In this document: one piece after another, positions 1 to 4,930 of the stretch | Layout of the letters: the number at the start of each line of letters is the position of its first letter | Numbering within the stretch: position 1 is the first letter of the stretch | From: Propionibacterium sp. | GTDB taxonomy: Bacteria; Actinomycetota; Actinomycetes; Propionibacteriales; Propionibacteriaceae | NCBI GenBank assembly: GCA_012837465.1 | Contig: DURG01000105.1 | Location: 1-5,206 of the forward strand | Reading direction: 5' to 3' | DNA: 5,206 nucleotides | Translations under genes and position numbers: made by a program | The notes under the pieces: model-generated | The model's input: only the letters and a program-made list of their open reading frames with translations | Databases searched by the model: none | Told to the model about the DNA's origin: nothing

Positions 1-200
1 CGGACGGTGCGGTCCACGTTGGTGACCGCCTGACGCTTGGCGACCTCGCCGACGAGGACCTCGCCGGACTGCGAGAACGCGACCACCGACGGGGTGGTGC
101 GAGAGCCTTCGGCGTTGGGGATGACGGTGGGCTCGCCGCCCTCGAGGACGGCGACGCAAGAGTTGGTGGTGCCGAGGTCGATGCCTACTGCACGAGCCAT
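1..200 (-). CDS. dnaK: Chaperone DnaK (Hsp70), N-terminal part, cut by window edge
   Basis: This is the first 66 residues of the ATP-dependent cytosolic chaperone DnaK, which binds unfolded polypeptides with DnaJ and GrpE. The reading begins MARAVGIDLGTTNSCVAVLE, the phosphate-1 loop of the actin-like ATPase domain and the Hsp70 family signature (IDLGTTNS, residues 7-14). It continues with the conserved PSVVAF (37-42) and a VGEVAKRQAVTN block (50-61). The ATG at 200-198 is preferred because the family starts at this point and a perfect AGGAGG lies 7 nt upstream. The rest of the gene, and the usual grpE, dnaJ and hspR neighbours, lie beyond the left edge. HAIR boxes upstream indicate heat-shock control by HspR. 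Identification is near certain. Confidence 0.98.
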   Translation of the reverse strand, partial: MARAVGIDLGTTNSCVAVLEGGEPTVIPNAEGSRTTPSVVAFSQSGEVLVGEVAKRQAVTNVDRTV

Positions 201-207
201 GTGATTT

Positions 208-213
208 CCTCCT
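208..213 (-). promoter_or_regulatory. Strong ribosome binding site of dnaK
   Basis: On the minus strand this reads AGGAGG, full anti-Shine-Dalgarno complementarity, 7 nt before the dnaK ATG. It is the best ribosome site in the window, as expected for an abundant chaperone, and it settles the dnaK start. Confidence 0.9.
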
Positions 214-258
214 GTAGAGATGCTGTGAAGCTGTTGTTGTCTTGAGTTCTGATGATCC

Positions 259-279
259 CTTGAGCGGGGTTGGCTCAAG
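259..279. promoter_or_regulatory. HAIR operator 1 (HspR binding site)
   Basis: The sequence is a perfect inverted repeat, CTTGAGC-N7-GCTCAAG. It matches the HAIR consensus CTTGAGT-N7-ACTCAAG in spacing and in six of seven bases per arm. HspR, a MerR-type repressor, binds such sites upstream of actinobacterial dnaK operons. The box overlaps the proposed -10 and the start of transcription, so bound HspR would block polymerase. An extra half-site, CTTGAGT, lies at 241-247 in the leader. Confidence 0.9.
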
Positions 280-306
280 CTAACCACACATGCGGTCCAT
301 GCTCAA
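277..306 (-). promoter_or_regulatory. Candidate dnaK promoter
   Basis: On the minus strand a -35 TTGAGC (306-301) and a -10 TAGCTT (282-277) are separated by 18 nt. Transcription would start near 270 and give a leader of about 70 nt. The -10 lies partly inside HAIR operator 1, and the -35 is part of a HAIR-like half-site GCTCAAG (301-307). The hexamers are only moderate matches to the sigma-70 consensus; the placement relative to the operator is the main support. Confidence 0.55.
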
Positions 307-312
307 GCCAAA

Positions 313-333
313 GTTGAGTTCAATAGGCTCAAC
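313..333. promoter_or_regulatory. HAIR-like operator 2
   Basis: This is a second inverted repeat with HAIR geometry, GTTGAGT-N7-GCTCAAC. The core TTGAG-N9-CTCAA is intact, with the outer base pair changed from C-G to G-C. It lies just upstream of the proposed -35, with its left edge 54 bp from the left edge of operator 1. It could be a second HspR site, giving cooperative repression. It is weaker than operator 1. Confidence 0.65.
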
Positions 334-394
334 CCTGGAAAACCCTGAGATATTCCCGGGTTGCGCGGGTCCGGGGGTCTCGGAGGCCCAGGCG

Positions 395-1909
395 TCACTG
401 CAGCGCTTTGAGCTTCGGGAAGACGCCCTTGAGGCTGTTGTAGAGCTCGCCCTGAACCTCGGCGATCGCTGCGTAACGCCGCACCAGATCGGGATCCGGC
501 TGGGTGACCTCGCCCTGGCGGGCCATGACGCTGGCCGTGCTGGCGACGTCGCTACCGGTGACTGCGCTGTAGGCCATGATCGCCGCGCCCAAGGCGGAGA
601 CCTCGTCGGTCTCACAGGTTTCGAGGGGCACGCCGATGCAGGCGGCGAGGATGGTGCGCCACAGCTCGGAGCGCTGCCCGCCGCCCATGATGCGCAGGAC
701 GGTGAGCGGGGTGCCGGTGTCGGCTTCGAGCGCGCGGAGGTTGCGGGCCGCTTCGAGGCTGATGCCCTCCACGACAGAGCGGTACATCGCCGCCCGGGAA
801 TGCCCGCCCGAGAAGCCGACCATCGCGCCGCGCGCCTGCGGATCCCAATGGGGCGACTGCACGGCGTTCCAGTAGGGAAGGGTCAGGAGGCCGTCGCACC
901 CGGGCGCGACCTCCGCAGCGGCGCGCTCCAATTCCGGGTCCGGAGCGCCGTCGAGTGAGGGATCGCCCAGTTCGGTGCGGAACCAGCCGGCCAGGTAGGC
1001 GCCGGAGTTCTGCACCACCTCCAGGACGAACTGCCCCGGCATGCCAGCCGCGTCCGTGCGGTACGAGCGCCCCCACTCGTAGGTCGGGGAGTGCACGCCC
1101 GCGACGACCGCAGTCCCCAGGTTGAGGTAGCCCTCGTCGGGCCGAGTCACGCCGGCCCCGAGGCCGGCGGCCTGCCCATCGCCGCACCCGGCGATCACCG
1201 GGATCGGCCCCGCCAGACCCCACCCGTGCGCGATCTCGGGCAGCACCTCCCCGGCCACCGCGGCGGCATCGACCAGCTCGGGGAGCTGCTCCCTCTGGAC
1301 GCCGCAGAGTTCGAGAAGCTCATCGGACCAGTCCAGCGCGGCCATGTCGAAAAGCCCCAGGCTGTCGGCCGTGCCCCGCGAATCCCGCCACTGCCCCGTC
1401 AGGGCGTGCACCAGATACCCATGCACCCCGACGACCCGGGCAGCCCGACGGAGCACCTCAGGTTCGTGATCGTTCAGCCAGGCGAGTTTGTAGATCGACG
1501 GCGTGACGTCGGGCACCATGCCGGACAGCTCGTGGACGCGAGTGCTGCCGAGCCGGAGCACCTGGTCGCTGGCGCGGCCGTCGAGCCAGAGGATCGCGTT
1601 GCGCAGCGGGGCGCCGTCGTCGTCGCACAGCACGAACGACTGGCGCTGCGGGGTGATGCAGAGGGCCGCGATCCGGCGTCGGTCCTCGTCGTCGAGTGAG
1701 CCGACGGCATCGCCGACCGCCGCGTGCAGGGCCTCGACCCACCCCGTCGCATCCTGCTCGTAGAAATCGGGCTGTGGCGTGATGAGCGGATAGGTGGCTC
1801 TCCCCTGGCCGACGACATTGCCCGCACCATCGACGACAAGGGCTTTCGTCGCGGTGGTGGAGGAATCGACGGCGATGACGAGCGGCCCGTTCTTGGCGGC
1901 GGTTGGCAT
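395..1909 (-). CDS. FGGY-family carbohydrate kinase (xylulokinase-like)
   Basis: This is a cytosolic sugar or polyol kinase of the FGGY family, which phosphorylates its substrate with ATP in an actin-like two-domain fold. In the 504-residue form the nucleotide-binding strand VIAVDSSTTATK is at 11-22. The substrate-domain block ILWLDGRA is at 106-113, the PSIYKLAWL region at 137-145, and GCGDGQAAGLG at 241-251 carries the likely catalytic Asp244. GGGQRSELW at 409-417 is the C-terminal family signature. Length fits the family (about 480-550). The exact substrate (xylulose, ribulose, another sugar or polyol) cannot be read from sequence. The ATG at 1909 is chosen because it leaves a normal short lead to the first strand. 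An in-frame TTG at 1942, just after the upstream stop, would add 11 residues; neither start has a clear ribosome site. It probably shares a transcript with the DUF1707 gene, 36 bp upstream. No transporter or sugar isomerase is nearby. Confidence 0.9.
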   Translation of the reverse strand: MPTAAKNGPLVIAVDSSTTATKALVVDGAGNVVGQGRATYPLITPQPDFYEQDATGWVEALHAAVGDAVGSLDDEDRRRIAALCITPQRQSFVLCDDDGAPLRNAILWLDGRASDQVLRLGSTRVHELSGMVPDVTPSIYKLAWLNDHEPEVLRRAARVVGVHGYLVHALTGQWRDSRGTADSLGLFDMAALDWSDELLELCGVQREQLPELVDAAAVAGEVLPEIAHGWGLAGPIPVIAGCGDGQAAGLGAGVTRPDEGYLNLGTAVVAGVHSPTYEWGRSYRTDAAGMPGQFVLEVVQNSGAYLAGWFRTELGDPSLDGAPDPELERAAAEVAPGCDGLLTLPYWNAVQSPHWDPQARGAMVGFSGGHSRAAMYRSVVEGISLEAARNLRALEADTGTPLTVLRIMGGGQRSELWRTILAACIGVPLETCETDEVSALGAAIMAYSAVTGSDVASTASVMARQGEVTQPDPDLVRRYAAIAEVQGELYNSLKGVFPKLKALQ

Positions 1910-1945
1910 GGACCCAGAATAGGTCGCCGGTTGTTGCCCCAAGTT

Positions 1946-2566
1946 TCATCGCTGCTGCGGCAGGCGCAGCTTGATGTTACTCCCGGCCCAGAACAGGAAC
2001 CCCTCGATCACCACCGTGCCGTTGGAGCCGTCGCCTTGGGCATCTGGCTCGATGTCGTTGCCGGCCATGATGGCCACGCTCCGGTCGATGACGCGCACAC
2101 CCGGCGGGACGAAGATGTCGCAGCCACCCATGATGGCGTTGATGTTCAGCGTGACGATCCGGCCGGGCCCCATGGCCTGCGTCAGGTCGTAGTCGTGGCC
2201 GCCCCACCACGCGAAGCAGCCGATGTCGCGCGTGCCGGGCTCCACCAGGATGTCGCGGCCGCTCAAGATCTCGACGGTGTAGCCGCCGTTCGCCGGGCCG
2301 GTGGCCGGCAGCGGCGAGGGCCCCGGCGCCGCCTTGACCGCGTCGCCCTGGCCAGGCGTCACGAGCTCGTTGCCCTCCGGGAGGTCTCCCACCAGGGCAG
2401 GCAGCTCGTCGACATACCTCGACTTGAGTGCCTTCTCCTGCCGCTCCCGCATCTCCTCGAGGTCGAGGCGGCCGGCCTCGTAGGCGCGCTGGATGATGTT
2501 GAGGGTGTGATCGCGGTCCGAATCCCCCGCGCGGAGCCGGCGCTGGGGGAGGTCTGCATCGCTCAT
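1946..2566 (-). CDS. DUF1707 and LiaF-like C-terminal domain protein
   Basis: The 206-residue product has an N-terminal DUF1707 (SHOCT-like) domain at about 10-63, with the typical LRAGDSDRDHTLNIIQRAYE start and the LDLEEMRERQEKAL helix. A Pro/Gly/Ala-rich linker follows at about 70-95. The C-terminal part (about 96-204) carries repeated short strand-turn units: WGGHDYDL (121-128), MGGCDIFVPPGVRV (146-159), MAGNDIEP (167-174) and WAGSNIKLRLP (193-203). These resemble the C-terminal domain of LiaF-type cell-envelope stress proteins. No membrane helix or signal peptide is visible, unlike many DUF1707 proteins, so it is predicted to be soluble. Function is unknown; an envelope-stress link is inference from the LiaF-like fold. 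The ATG at 2566 is close behind a GATAAT -10-like element, suggesting a leaderless mRNA. Confidence 0.88.
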   Translation of the reverse strand: MSDADLPQRRLRAGDSDRDHTLNIIQRAYEAGRLDLEEMRERQEKALKSRYVDELPALVGDLPEGNELVTPGQGDAVKAAPGPSPLPATGPANGGYTVEILSGRDILVEPGTRDIGCFAWWGGHDYDLTQAMGPGRIVTLNINAIMGGCDIFVPPGVRVIDRSVAIMAGNDIEPDAQGDGSNGTVVIEGFLFWAGSNIKLRLPQQR

Positions 2567-2574
2567 GGGCCCAC

Positions 2575-2580
2575 ATTATC
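2575..2580 (-). promoter_or_regulatory. Candidate -10 element for the DUF1707-kinase transcript
   Basis: On the minus strand this reads GATAAT, one base from the TATAAT consensus, and ends 8 nt before the ATG. Transcription would begin at or next to the start codon, giving the leaderless mRNA common in actinobacteria, which also fits the absence of a Shine-Dalgarno. No convincing -35 is seen at normal spacing. Confidence 0.4.
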
Positions 2581-2652
2581 CCGTGACCACGCCAACCCAA
2601 CGCACTCCGGGTTCCCCACCCGCCGTTTGACAGCGCCGGTAACACTGTACGA

Positions 2653-2799
2653 ATGGATTCCATCATCTTCCTGGCCTTCGCGGCCGTCTATGCAGCCCTC
2701 CTGATCTGGGGCATCAAGCTGGCCGTCAAGCGGGGGAAGTGGTGGACCCCCGCCAACATCCCGCTACTCGTCATCGCCGCCCTCGTGGGCCTACCCTGA
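2653..2799 (+). CDS. Small two-helix membrane protein, 48 residues, unknown function
   Basis: An ATG opens a 48-codon frame starting MDSIIFLAFAAVYAALLIWG and ending in TGA. It predicts one membrane segment at about 3-24, a basic loop KLAVKRGKWW (22-31) and a second hydrophobic segment at about 33-47. The pattern of two helices joined by a positively charged turn, and codon use like neighbouring genes (mostly G or C at third positions), support a real gene. I do not recognise the family. No good ribosome site is visible before the ATG. It is divergent from the DUF1707 gene (86 bp apart). The IS3 element begins 4 bp after the stop codon; because the target duplication keeps the last base of the stop, the frame is not altered by the insertion. 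Before insertion it would have been a close co-directional neighbour of the DUF2249 operon. Confidence 0.6.
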   Translation: MDSIIFLAFAAVYAALLIWGIKLAVKRGKWWTPANIPLLVIAALVGLP

Positions 2800-2802
2800 C
2801 TT
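2799..2802. repeat. Target-site duplication ACTT, left copy
   Basis: ACTT lies immediately outside the left end of the insertion sequence and is repeated immediately outside the right end (4076-4079). A 4-bp duplication is within the IS3-family range of 3-5 bp. The A is the last base of the upstream gene's TGA stop. Confidence 0.7.
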
Positions 2803-2826
2803 CGTGGACGCCTGAGTTAGCGGGCT
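2803..2826. repeat. IS3 left terminal inverted repeat
   Basis: It begins CGTGGAC and contains TTAGCGGGCT at 2817-2826. The right end read on the other strand begins CGTGGAC and contains TTACGCGGCT, two bases further in. The pair aligns as an imperfect inverted repeat with small indels. Confidence 0.7.
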
Positions 2827-2848
2827 GATGTCCGCGGAAGGGTGCCTT

Positions 2849-3175
2849 ATGGCAGAGCAGAATCAGAGCAGGAAGCGTCGTAGTTTCACGGCGGAGTATC
2901 GGGTGGAGGCGGCTCGGCGGGTGATCGAGACGGGGCGTCCGATTGCGCAGGTCGCCCGCGAGTTGGGTGTCGGAGAACAGTTGTTGGGTCGCTGGGTTCA
3001 TGCTGAACGGGTTCGGCAGGCCGGGGAGCCGACCGGTGAGCTCAGCGTCGATGAGAGGGCGGAGTTGAAGCGTTTGCGCCGTGAGAACGAGGAGTTGCGC
3101 AAGGACAACGAGTTCTTGGGAAAAGCAGCAGCCTTCTTCGCGTCGAAGCCAGCCGGGTCGAACGGTTTGAGTTGA
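2849..3175 (+). CDS. IS3-family transposase OrfA
   Basis: The 108-residue protein is the DNA-binding part of the IS3 transposase. A helix-turn-helix of the Tnp_1/InsE type occupies about 11-52 (RRSFTAEYRVEAARRVIETG, then IAQVARELGVGEQLLGRWV). A leucine-zipper-like coiled coil follows at about 68-92 (ELKRLRRENEELRKDNEFL), used for multimerisation. The ATG at 2849 is chosen over the in-frame ATG at 2828 because GGAAGGG (2836-2842) sits 6 nt before it. The stop TGA shares its last base with the orfB ATG. Ribosomes that slip at 3118-3124 leave this frame after Lys92 and make the OrfAB fusion; OrfA alone usually acts as a regulator of transposition. Confidence 0.92.
   Translation: MAEQNQSRKRRSFTAEYRVEAARRVIETGRPIAQVARELGVGEQLLGRWVHAERVRQAGEPTGELSVDERAELKRLRRENEELRKDNEFLGKAAAFFASKPAGSNGLS
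3118..3124 (+). promoter_or_regulatory. Programmed -1 frameshift site GGGAAAA
   Basis: The heptamer G GGA AAA is in the orfA frame and fits X XXY YYZ exactly. A -1 slip re-pairs as GGG AAA and enters the orfB frame, which is open from here to the orfB ATG (17 codons, no stop); the nearest upstream stop in that frame is at 3082-3084. The fusion would be about 403 residues. A short hairpin, CTTCG-CGT-CGAAG (3136-3148), begins 11 nt downstream and may stimulate slippage, although its stem is only 5 bp. Confidence 0.75.
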
Positions 3176-4059
3176 TGGCGCAGGAGAAGGCGAGCTTCGA
3201 GATCGTCAGGATGGCGCGGTTGCTGCGGGTGTCTCGTCAGGGTTACTACGTCTGGCGTGCCAGGCGAGACGGCGGGCTGGGCCCGCAGGCTGCCCGCCGA
3301 GAACAGATTGACGCGGCCGTGCGGGCCAGTCATCAGGCTTCCGATGAGGTCTACGGGGCGCCGCGGATCACCGCTGATCTCCACGATGAGGGCCTGCCGG
3401 TCAACGTGAAAACGGTGGCGGCCTCGATGCGCCGGCAAGGTCTGGAGGGGATCTCGCCGCGGATGTTCGCCCCGGTCACCACGATCCCGGGGACCCCGAC
3501 TCATCGGATCCCAGACCGTGTGAAACGACAGTGGGATACCGGAGAGTTGAATCGGGTGTGGATCTCTGACATCACCTACCTGCGCACGGGTGAGGGCTGG
3601 CTGTACCTGTGTGTGGTGCGTGATGCCTGCTCGCGGCGGGTGCTGGGCTGGGCGATGGACTCCCATCAGGACGCCGACCTGGTCGAGCGGGCGATCCGTA
3701 CCGCCAAGACCCTGCGTGGACAGGTCCCCGGCAAGGTCGTCTTCCACGCCGATCGCGGCACGCAGTACACCTCGACCCAACTCCATCTGGCCTGCGAGGA
3801 ACTCCACCTCGATCAATCGATGGGGCGTACCGGGGTGTGTTTCGATAACGCTATGGCCGAGTCGTTCTTCGCCACGTTGAAGACCGAGTTCTACCATCGT
3901 TCGAGCTGGCCCACCCGGGCCCAGGCCCGTACCGAGGTCGCGCGGTGGATCGAGGTTGTCTATAACCGTCGCCGACGCCACTCCTCGATCGGCTACAAGT
4001 CACCAGTCAACTACGAACACCAAATGATGGAATCATCAACCTTGGAACAAGCCGCGTAA
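3175..4059 (+). CDS. IS3-family transposase OrfB (DDE integrase domain)
   Basis: The 294-residue product is the catalytic part of the IS3 transposase. An HTH_21-type region (about 38-95, with EVYGAPRITADLHDEG) precedes the rve integrase core. The catalytic triad is intact: Asp132 in WISDITYL, Asp193 in HADRGTQY and Glu229 in NAMAESFFATLKTE, with exactly 35 residues between the last two. The C-terminal RRRHSSIGYKSPVNYE (about 266-281) is the family's conserved tail. The ATG overlaps the orfA stop by one base (TGATG), so it may be made by restart as well as by frameshift. The TAA stop lies within the right terminal repeat. A long antisense frame across this gene is not considered real. Confidence 0.95.
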   Translation: MAQEKASFEIVRMARLLRVSRQGYYVWRARRDGGLGPQAARREQIDAAVRASHQASDEVYGAPRITADLHDEGLPVNVKTVAASMRRQGLEGISPRMFAPVTTIPGTPTHRIPDRVKRQWDTGELNRVWISDITYLRTGEGWLYLCVVRDACSRRVLGWAMDSHQDADLVERAIRTAKTLRGQVPGKVVFHADRGTQYTSTQLHLACEELHLDQSMGRTGVCFDNAMAESFFATLKTEFYHRSSWPTRAQARTEVARWIEVVYNRRRRHSSIGYKSPVNYEHQMMESSTLEQAA

Positions 4060-4075
4060 GCGGGACGTGTCCACG
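4050..4075. repeat. IS3 right terminal inverted repeat
   Basis: Read on the minus strand it starts CGTGGAC and contains TTACGCGGCT, matching the left end with small gaps. It includes the last codons and stop of orfB. Confidence 0.7.
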
Positions 4076-4079
4076 ACTT
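4076..4079. repeat. Target-site duplication ACTT, right copy
   Basis: It is identical to 2799-2802 and directly abuts the right end of the insertion sequence. Confidence 0.7.
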
Positions 4080-4130
4080 GCGGAGAAGCCCATTGAGCTC
4101 CCTGCCGCCAAGCGCCGCCGCGATGTGAAC

Positions 4131-4146
4131 CTTGACGTCGGTCAAG
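4131..4146. promoter_or_regulatory. FNR/DNR/NNR-type operator (TTGAC-N4-GTCAA)
   Basis: This is a perfect palindrome, CTTGAC-GTCG-GTCAAG. The core TTGAC-N4-GTCAA is the form bound by CRP/FNR-family regulators of anaerobic and nitric-oxide responses (FNR prefers TTGAT-N4-ATCAA; DNR and NNR accept the C/G variant). Its centre is 50.5 bp before the ATG of the DUF2249 gene. The genes it precedes, especially the hemerythrin protein, fit an NO regulon. The regulator itself is not in the window. Confidence 0.65.
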
Positions 4147-4175
4147 ACGCGGCAATTGCTACAAGAAACTAGTAG

Positions 4176-4181
4176 TAATAT
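4176..4181 (+). promoter_or_regulatory. Candidate -10 of the DUF2249-hemerythrin operon
   Basis: TAATAT lies 7 nt before the ATG at 4189 in an unusually A/T-rich patch (about 4154-4182). It would start transcription at or near the ATG, a leaderless mRNA, in line with the lack of a Shine-Dalgarno. Overlapping alternatives TAGTAG (4170) and TAGTAA (4173) would put the upstream palindrome nearer to the -41.5 position of a class II activator site. Confidence 0.45.
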
Positions 4182-4188
4182 TCCGGGC

Positions 4189-4470
4189 ATGGAACAGATC
4201 TCCCTCGCCCCGAAGTCCAGCTGCGGCTGCGGCGGCCACGATGAAACCCTGCCCGAGCTCGATGCACGCGTGATCCCGCACGCCATCCGCCACGCCGCGA
4301 TCCACGGCGTCGTCGACTCCCTGCAACCCGGCACCGCCTTCGTGCTGGTGGCCCCGCACGACCCCATCCCGCTCATCGCCCAGATCCAGGGCCGTCACGG
4401 CGAGGACATCAAGATGAGCTACGTGCAGCAGGGCCCCGAGGCCTGGAAGCTCAAGCTCCACCGCGCCTGA
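4189..4470 (+). CDS. DUF2249 domain protein
   Basis: The 93-residue protein is a small cytosolic DUF2249 family member (TusA/SirA-like fold). After a Cys-rich start (SCGCGG, residues 10-15) comes the family core: LDARVIPHAIRHAAIHGVVDSL (24-45), then LVAPHDPIPLIAQIQ (52-66) and a C-terminal strand with GPEAWKLKLHR (82-92). The HDP-PL segment and the RHA helix are typical of the family. Its biochemical role is not established; members often sit beside hemerythrin-like and denitrification genes. The ATG at 4189 is chosen over the in-frame TTG at 4132 because that TTG lies inside the palindromic operator and the extra residues do not match the family. The next gene follows after one base, so translation is probably coupled. 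Confidence 0.88.
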   Translation: MEQISLAPKSSCGCGGHDETLPELDARVIPHAIRHAAIHGVVDSLQPGTAFVLVAPHDPIPLIAQIQGRHGEDIKMSYVQQGPEAWKLKLHRA

Positions 4471-4471
4471 C

Positions 4472-4930
4472 ATGTGCAGCTACTGCGGGTGCGACTCCAT
4501 CACCGTCATCGGGCGGTTCATGGAGGAGCACGTCGAGATCATCAATGCCAGCGGCGCCCTGCGGAGGGCCGTCGCGGGCGACGGCGACGTCGCGGTTGCT
4601 GCTGAGCAACTCGGCGCGCTGTTGCATCCGCACACTGCCACGGAGGAGGCCGGTCTCTTCACCGTCATGAAGGGCCTCGACGAGTACCACGACCACATCG
4701 ACACCCTCTGCGCCGAACACCGCACGCTGGACGACCTGCTCGACGCCATCGTCGCCGGTGACCACTCGCTCATGGACGACTTCGACGTCGCGCTGCGCGA
4801 ACACATCCACAAGGAAGACAACGGGCTCTTCCCAGCCGCCGCCCTTGGCCTCGACGGGGACCAGTGGACGCAGATCGACACCCTCACGCATGACTACGAC
4901 CACGCCGCGGGCAACGCCCACCATCACTGA
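4472..4930 (+). CDS. Hemerythrin-domain di-iron protein (YtfE/RIC-like ligand set)
   Basis: The 152-residue protein is a four-helix hemerythrin-like domain. Ligand candidates in order are His20, His54 with Glu58 (HTATE), His83, and His111 with Glu115 (HIHKE). The two HxxxE motifs are followed by the same GLF (61-63 and 118-120), showing the internal two-fold symmetry of the family. Four His plus two Glu is the order seen in YtfE/RIC, the repair-of-iron-centres protein induced by nitric oxide, but the ScdA_N domain of YtfE is absent. A short Cys motif, MCSYCGC, stands at the N-terminus, and the C-terminus is His-rich (HDYDHAAGNAHHH). Role is inferred: protection or repair under NO or oxygen stress, or NO/O2 sensing. 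It starts one base after the DUF2249 stop and its 3' end overlaps the next gene by 41 bp. Confidence 0.9.
   Translation: MCSYCGCDSITVIGRFMEEHVEIINASGALRRAVAGDGDVAVAAEQLGALLHPHTATEEAGLFTVMKGLDEYHDHIDTLCAEHRTLDDLLDAIVAGDHSLMDDFDVALREHIHKEDNGLFPAAALGLDGDQWTQIDTLTHDYDHAAGNAHHH

Larger units (their letters stand above)
2803..4075 (+). mobile_element. Complete IS3-family insertion sequence
   Basis: This 1273-bp element carries orfA and orfB in overlapping frames, the standard IS3-family layout. Its ends are inverted: 7 bp match perfectly (CGTGGAC at 2803-2809, GTCCACG at 4069-4075), and similarity extends to 2826 and 4050 with small gaps. A 4-bp target duplication flanks it. Both frames are open, the slippery site and the DDE residues are intact, so it looks recent and possibly active. 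The end assignment rests on the duplication: moving the ends inward 2 bp to start with TG removes the flanking match. Subgroup was not assigned. Confidence 0.88.

Noticed and set aside
355..387. GC-rich hairpin(s) downstream of the kinase gene as a terminator
   Set aside because: CCCGG (355-359) can pair with CCGGG (371-375), and GGGTCTC with GAGGCCC, but loops are poor, the second has a mismatch on the minus strand, and no T-run follows in the direction of transcription.
2627..2632. Perfect TTGACA as a -35 for the small membrane gene
   Set aside because: At 15-18 bp spacing the -10 would fall on TACGAA or nearby, overlapping the ATG at 2653, so the transcript would lack the start codon. No good -10 is seen elsewhere.
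1724..2704. Long plus-strand frame opposite the kinase and DUF1707 genes
   Set aside because: It covers two well-supported minus-strand genes and has an Arg/Asp/His/Gly-rich composition typical of an antisense frame.
2998..3981. Long open frame on the minus strand across the insertion sequence
   Set aside because: It is antisense to orfA and orfB, which have clear transposase motifs; its translation is low-complexity and matches no domain I know. High GC content makes such shadow frames common.
4132..4188. N-terminal extension of the DUF2249 gene from the TTG at 4132
   Set aside because: The TTG is part of the palindromic operator, the stretch contains the A/T-rich promoter-like patch, and the added residues do not resemble the family.
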